NCBI GenBank assembly: GCA_902782395.1
Contig: CACZNF010000017.1
Coordinates: forward strand, 1 to 8,164
DNA from: an uncultured Erysipelotrichaceae bacterium
GTDB taxonomy: Bacteria > Bacillota_I > Bacilli_A > RFN20 > CAG-826
Direction of reading: 5' to 3'
Length of the DNA: 8,164 nucleotides
Position 1 is the first letter of the stretch, and each line of letters begins with the position of its first letter. A program made the translations under genes and the position numbers. The notes under the pieces are model-generated. The model made no database searches and was not told where the DNA came from. It saw nothing but the letters and a program-made list of their open reading frames with translations. Shown piece after piece: positions 6,282 to 8,164 of the stretch.

Positions 6282-6998
6282 ATGAAAATACTATTAACTA
6301 ATGATGATGGTTATAACGCTCAAGGAATAACTATCTTAAGAGATAAACTATCTAAATATGGGGAAGTAACAATTGTTGCGCCTTTTGAACATATGTCCGG
6401 TAAAAGCGCCTCTATCACATTAGGGGAATGGTTGAAAGTTGATAAGATTGATGATCATACCTATGCAGTACATGGTACCCCAACAGATTCCGCAAACTTA
6501 GCCTTAGGTGGTTTAGATATTGATTTTGATTTAGTAGTATCAGGTTGTAATAGTGGGCACAATCTTTCCTATGATGTCTTTTTAAGTGGCACAATTGGAG
6601 CGTGCTTAGGTGCGACAATATTCCGTAAAAAGACCATTGCCTTCAGTGCGCCTTTTGATGACTATTCCAACCTTATCGAACACTTTGATGAGATTTGGGA
6701 ATTCATCAATAAGTATAACCTACTGAGTGAAGAATATTGTTTAAATATCAATCTCCCTAAAGGTGAATGCAAAGGCATTAAGATTGGTCGTTGTTACTTT
6801 AGAAAAGATCATTACTATTTTGATAAGAAAGACGATACTTTCTATCCTTTAAGAGATGTGCAAAGTCATGAAGATATGCCAGAATGGGCGGATTATCGTC
6901 AAGTGCATGAAGGCTATATTTCTATCGTGCCTATTTCCCGTCTTCCATTTAGTGAAGATCAATATCAAGAAGTATTAAAGAAAGTGCAGGGAAAATAA
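6282..6998 (+). CDS. surE: 5'/3'-nucleotidase SurE
   Basis: 238 residues, near the usual 245-265 of the family. SurE is a metal-dependent cytosolic phosphatase that removes phosphate from nucleoside 5'- and 3'-monophosphates and, in some species, short polyphosphate. The metal-site residues are all present: MKILLTNDDG with Asp8 and Asp9, SGKSASIT with Ser39, and SGCNSGHNLSYDVFLSGTIGA (87-107) with Asn90, the last matching the family block SGxNxGxNLxxDVxYSGTVGA. HGTPTDSANLAL (64-75) and the C-terminal HEGYISIVPIS segment also fit. The C-terminal part is a little short and divergent. The ribosome binding site is weak (AGGT at 6275-6278, 3-nt spacing). It follows the EF-G-like terminator by 27 nt with no clear promoter, so expression may depend partly on read-through or on a promoter I cannot see. 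It overlaps the methyltransferase gene by 1 nt. Confidence 0.93.
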   Translation: MKILLTNDDGYNAQGITILRDKLSKYGEVTIVAPFEHMSGKSASITLGEWLKVDKIDDHTYAVHGTPTDSANLALGGLDIDFDLVVSGCNSGHNLSYDVFLSGTIGACLGATIFRKKTIAFSAPFDDYSNLIEHFDEIWEFINKYNLLSEEYCLNINLPKGECKGIKIGRCYFRKDHYYFDKKDDTFYPLRDVQSHEDMPEWADYRQVHEGYISIVPISRLPFSEDQYQEVLKKVQGK

Positions 6999-8050
6999 TG
7001 CGCTTCGAATTAAATGAAGTAGAGAAAGAGAAGCTTGTTTCTCTTTTTAAACAACACGAAAACAATATCGACTATATGCTCTATTTAAGAGATATGGTAT
7101 GGAATAACCCTGGCATTAAGCCTTATAAATTTAAAGATAAAAGCAAATTTGAAAAGCGTTCCTCTTTTATTGATGAACTTTTAAAGAATAGAGCCACTGA
7201 TAACGAATTCATTAAGAAAAATATTAGATGGGACACTAATCTTATTGATATCGATGAATTTAACAATAATCCATATTTAAAAGCGCTTAATAATCTCACT
7301 TTTGAAAGTGGTGATTGGGTACTTAGTCAAAAGACATTAAAAGCTTATTCTTTATTCCCTTATGAAGAAGAATACCATTATGGTGGTAACTCCATTCTTA
7401 AGATGTCATTAGGCTTCTTCGATAGTGATTATACTTATCCCACAATTAGTTTATGTAATAATGAATGGATGAGCTTAAATCCATTTGAAATAAGGACGAT
7501 GCAAATACCAATTCAAATTGCGAGAGGCAAGGTTTTAACTCTTGGCTTAGGCTTGGGCTATTTTGCTTATATGGCCCATCTTAAGGATGATGTAAAAGAA
7601 GTGCACATCGTTGAAATGGATTTAGAACTAATTAATAACTTTAAAAAGTACTTATTACCTTTATTCCCACATCCAGAAAAGATCCATATCCATAAAGCGG
7701 ATGCTTTCTACTTTATTAAAGATATTAAAGATAAAGACTATGATTTCATCTTCTCTGACTTATGGCATGACGCTGGCGATGGTTTACCAATGTATTTGAA
7801 ACTCAAGGAGCACTTTGATAACTTTAAAGTCACTAAAAGAATGTATTGGATTGAAGGTTCAATAGTGACTTATTTAAGAATGCTATTAGTTGGAGTCATC
7901 AAAGATGAATACTATAAAAACGATAGTGATTATGATGAAATCCAGTTGATTATTAAGAAGAATTTAGAAAACTATACACTTCATAATAGTTATGAATTAG
8001 ATGCCTTACTGAACATACAAGGAGTAATAGCTGCTGTTAGTGTAAACTAA
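6998..8050 (+). CDS. Spermidine-synthase-like class I SAM-dependent methyltransferase, function unknown
   Basis: 350 residues. The start codon overlaps the surE stop (TAATG), with AGGGA at 6988-6992 placed 5 nt ahead, a translational-coupling arrangement. The C-terminal half is a Rossmann-type S-adenosyl-binding fold: motif I KVLTLGLGLGYFAYMA (178-193), acidic end of strand 2 VHIVEMD (202-208, Glu206 for ribose binding), KADAFYF (233-239, Asp235 near the adenine), and DFIFSDLWHD (249-258). This order and spacing resemble the spermidine synthase superfamily. The first 160 or so residues form a Lys/Asn/Asp/Glu-rich region I do not recognise, longer than the usual N-terminal beta domain of spermidine synthase, so polyamine synthesis is not supported. 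A methyltransferase on an unknown substrate is the safest call. Operon partner: surE. Confidence 0.82.
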   Translation: MRFELNEVEKEKLVSLFKQHENNIDYMLYLRDMVWNNPGIKPYKFKDKSKFEKRSSFIDELLKNRATDNEFIKKNIRWDTNLIDIDEFNNNPYLKALNNLTFESGDWVLSQKTLKAYSLFPYEEEYHYGGNSILKMSLGFFDSDYTYPTISLCNNEWMSLNPFEIRTMQIPIQIARGKVLTLGLGLGYFAYMAHLKDDVKEVHIVEMDLELINNFKKYLLPLFPHPEKIHIHKADAFYFIKDIKDKDYDFIFSDLWHDAGDGLPMYLKLKEHFDNFKVTKRMYWIEGSIVTYLRMLLVGVIKDEYYKNDSDYDEIQLIIKKNLENYTLHNSYELDALLNIQGVIAAVSVN

Positions 8051-8072
8051 CTTTTAATAAAAAATATTAACG

Positions 8073-8116
8073 TATTATTTGTGTAAATAATAAAGTGGTA
8101 TATAATAATTCCGGAA
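8073..8116 (+). promoter_or_regulatory. Promoter of the aldolase gene, with two small dyads
   Basis: TATAAT at 8101-8106, preceded by TGG at 8096-8098 in the manner of an extended -10. TTGTGT at 8079-8084 is a weak -35 with a 16-bp spacer. The predicted start is near 8113. Two dyads flank it: TATTATTT (8073-8080) / AAATAATA (8085-8092) around GTGT, covering the -35, and the perfect palindrome TTCCGGAA (8109-8116) over the predicted +1. Either could be an operator, although the first is purely A/T in its arms. No convincing terminator for the preceding methyltransferase gene is visible in 8051-8100. Confidence 0.55.
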
Positions 8117-8131
8117 AGAAGAGGTATTTAT

Positions 8132-8164
8132 ATGCCATTAGTTAACTCTAAAGAAATGTTTGAA
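8132..8164 (+). CDS. fba: Probable class II fructose-bisphosphate aldolase, N-terminus only (3' partial)
   Basis: Eleven codons, MPLVNSKEMFE, run off the window edge. They follow GAGGT (8121-8125) by 6 nt and a good promoter. The MPLV(N/S)(S/T)KEM opening is typical of class II fructose-1,6-bisphosphate aldolase, the Zn2+-dependent glycolytic and gluconeogenic enzyme that cleaves fructose-1,6-bisphosphate to dihydroxyacetone phosphate and glyceraldehyde-3-phosphate. None of the metal-binding or catalytic residues lies within the part seen, so the call rests on the N-terminal signature and on the strong expression signals. Confidence 0.7.
   Translation, partial: MPLVNSKEMFE

Noticed and set aside
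6415..6618. 67-codon minus-strand open frame inside surE
   Set aside because: Antisense shadow; the His/Leu/Tyr-rich translation resembles no protein family.
6998..8050. Calling the methyltransferase Pcm or spermidine synthase (speE)
   Set aside because: It is much longer than Pcm and its motifs are not of the isoaspartate type; the N-terminal half does not look like the spermidine synthase beta domain.
8054..8070. TTAATA-AAAAA-TATTAA inverted repeat as a terminator of the methyltransferase gene
   Set aside because: The stem is all A/T with no T run behind it; such dyads are expected by chance in this AT-rich spacer.

Overview
The window looks like chromosomal DNA of a low-GC bacterium of the Firmicutes/Tenericutes side. 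The evidence is AT-rich sequence with strong TTA/ATT/AAA/CCA codon preference, GGAGG-type ribosome binding sites, TATAAT -10 boxes, short hairpin-plus-T-run terminators, and no TGA among the eight stop codons visible (six TAA, two TAG). Tryptophan is encoded by TGG and the frames read through with the standard code, so UGA-Trp decoding is neither needed nor shown. No transposase, integrase, CRISPR array, tRNA or rRNA gene is visible.

Layout: (1) 1-1332: the last 33 codons of an unidentified gene, then a CPA2-type Na+/H+ antiporter starting 5 nt after its stop. (2) 1329-2417, minus strand: a DUF2974/Mbeg1-like alpha/beta hydrolase that meets the antiporter tail to tail with overlapping stop codons. 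(3) 2418-2490: a short divergent promoter region centred on a symmetrical -10 box. (4) 2491-2929: a small three-segment membrane protein with its own terminator. (5) 2930-3099: an intergenic region rich in dyad symmetry: a 12-bp palindrome, a GNRA-loop hairpin, and a 53-nt imperfect inverted repeat next to the next promoter. (6) 3100-6254: a two-gene transcription unit made of a Fic-domain protein with a C-terminal winged helix and an elongation factor G-like translational GTPase, closed by a strong terminator. (7) 6282-8050: surE and a spermidine-synthase-like SAM methyltransferase, overlapping by one nucleotide. (8) 8051-8164: promoter and first 11 codons of a probable class II fructose-bisphosphate aldolase gene.

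The most interesting part is region 5-6. The Fic protein departs from the family at the metal-binding acidic position of its active-site motif (HPFNHANGR, His in place of Asp/Glu) and apparently also at the auto-inhibitory glutamate. Its operon partner is an EF-G paralog with Asn in place of the GTPase-activating His, but with the ribosome-contacting tip of domain IV kept. Fic/Doc enzymes are known to modify translation factors in some systems (Doc phosphorylates EF-Tu), so a coupled Fic/translational-GTPase module, possibly self-regulated through the winged helix and the dyad, is a reasonable but unproven hypothesis. The surE-methyltransferase pair superficially recalls the proteobacterial surE-pcm operon but uses an unrelated methyltransferase type. 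The remaining genes look like ordinary housekeeping or conserved-hypothetical genes.
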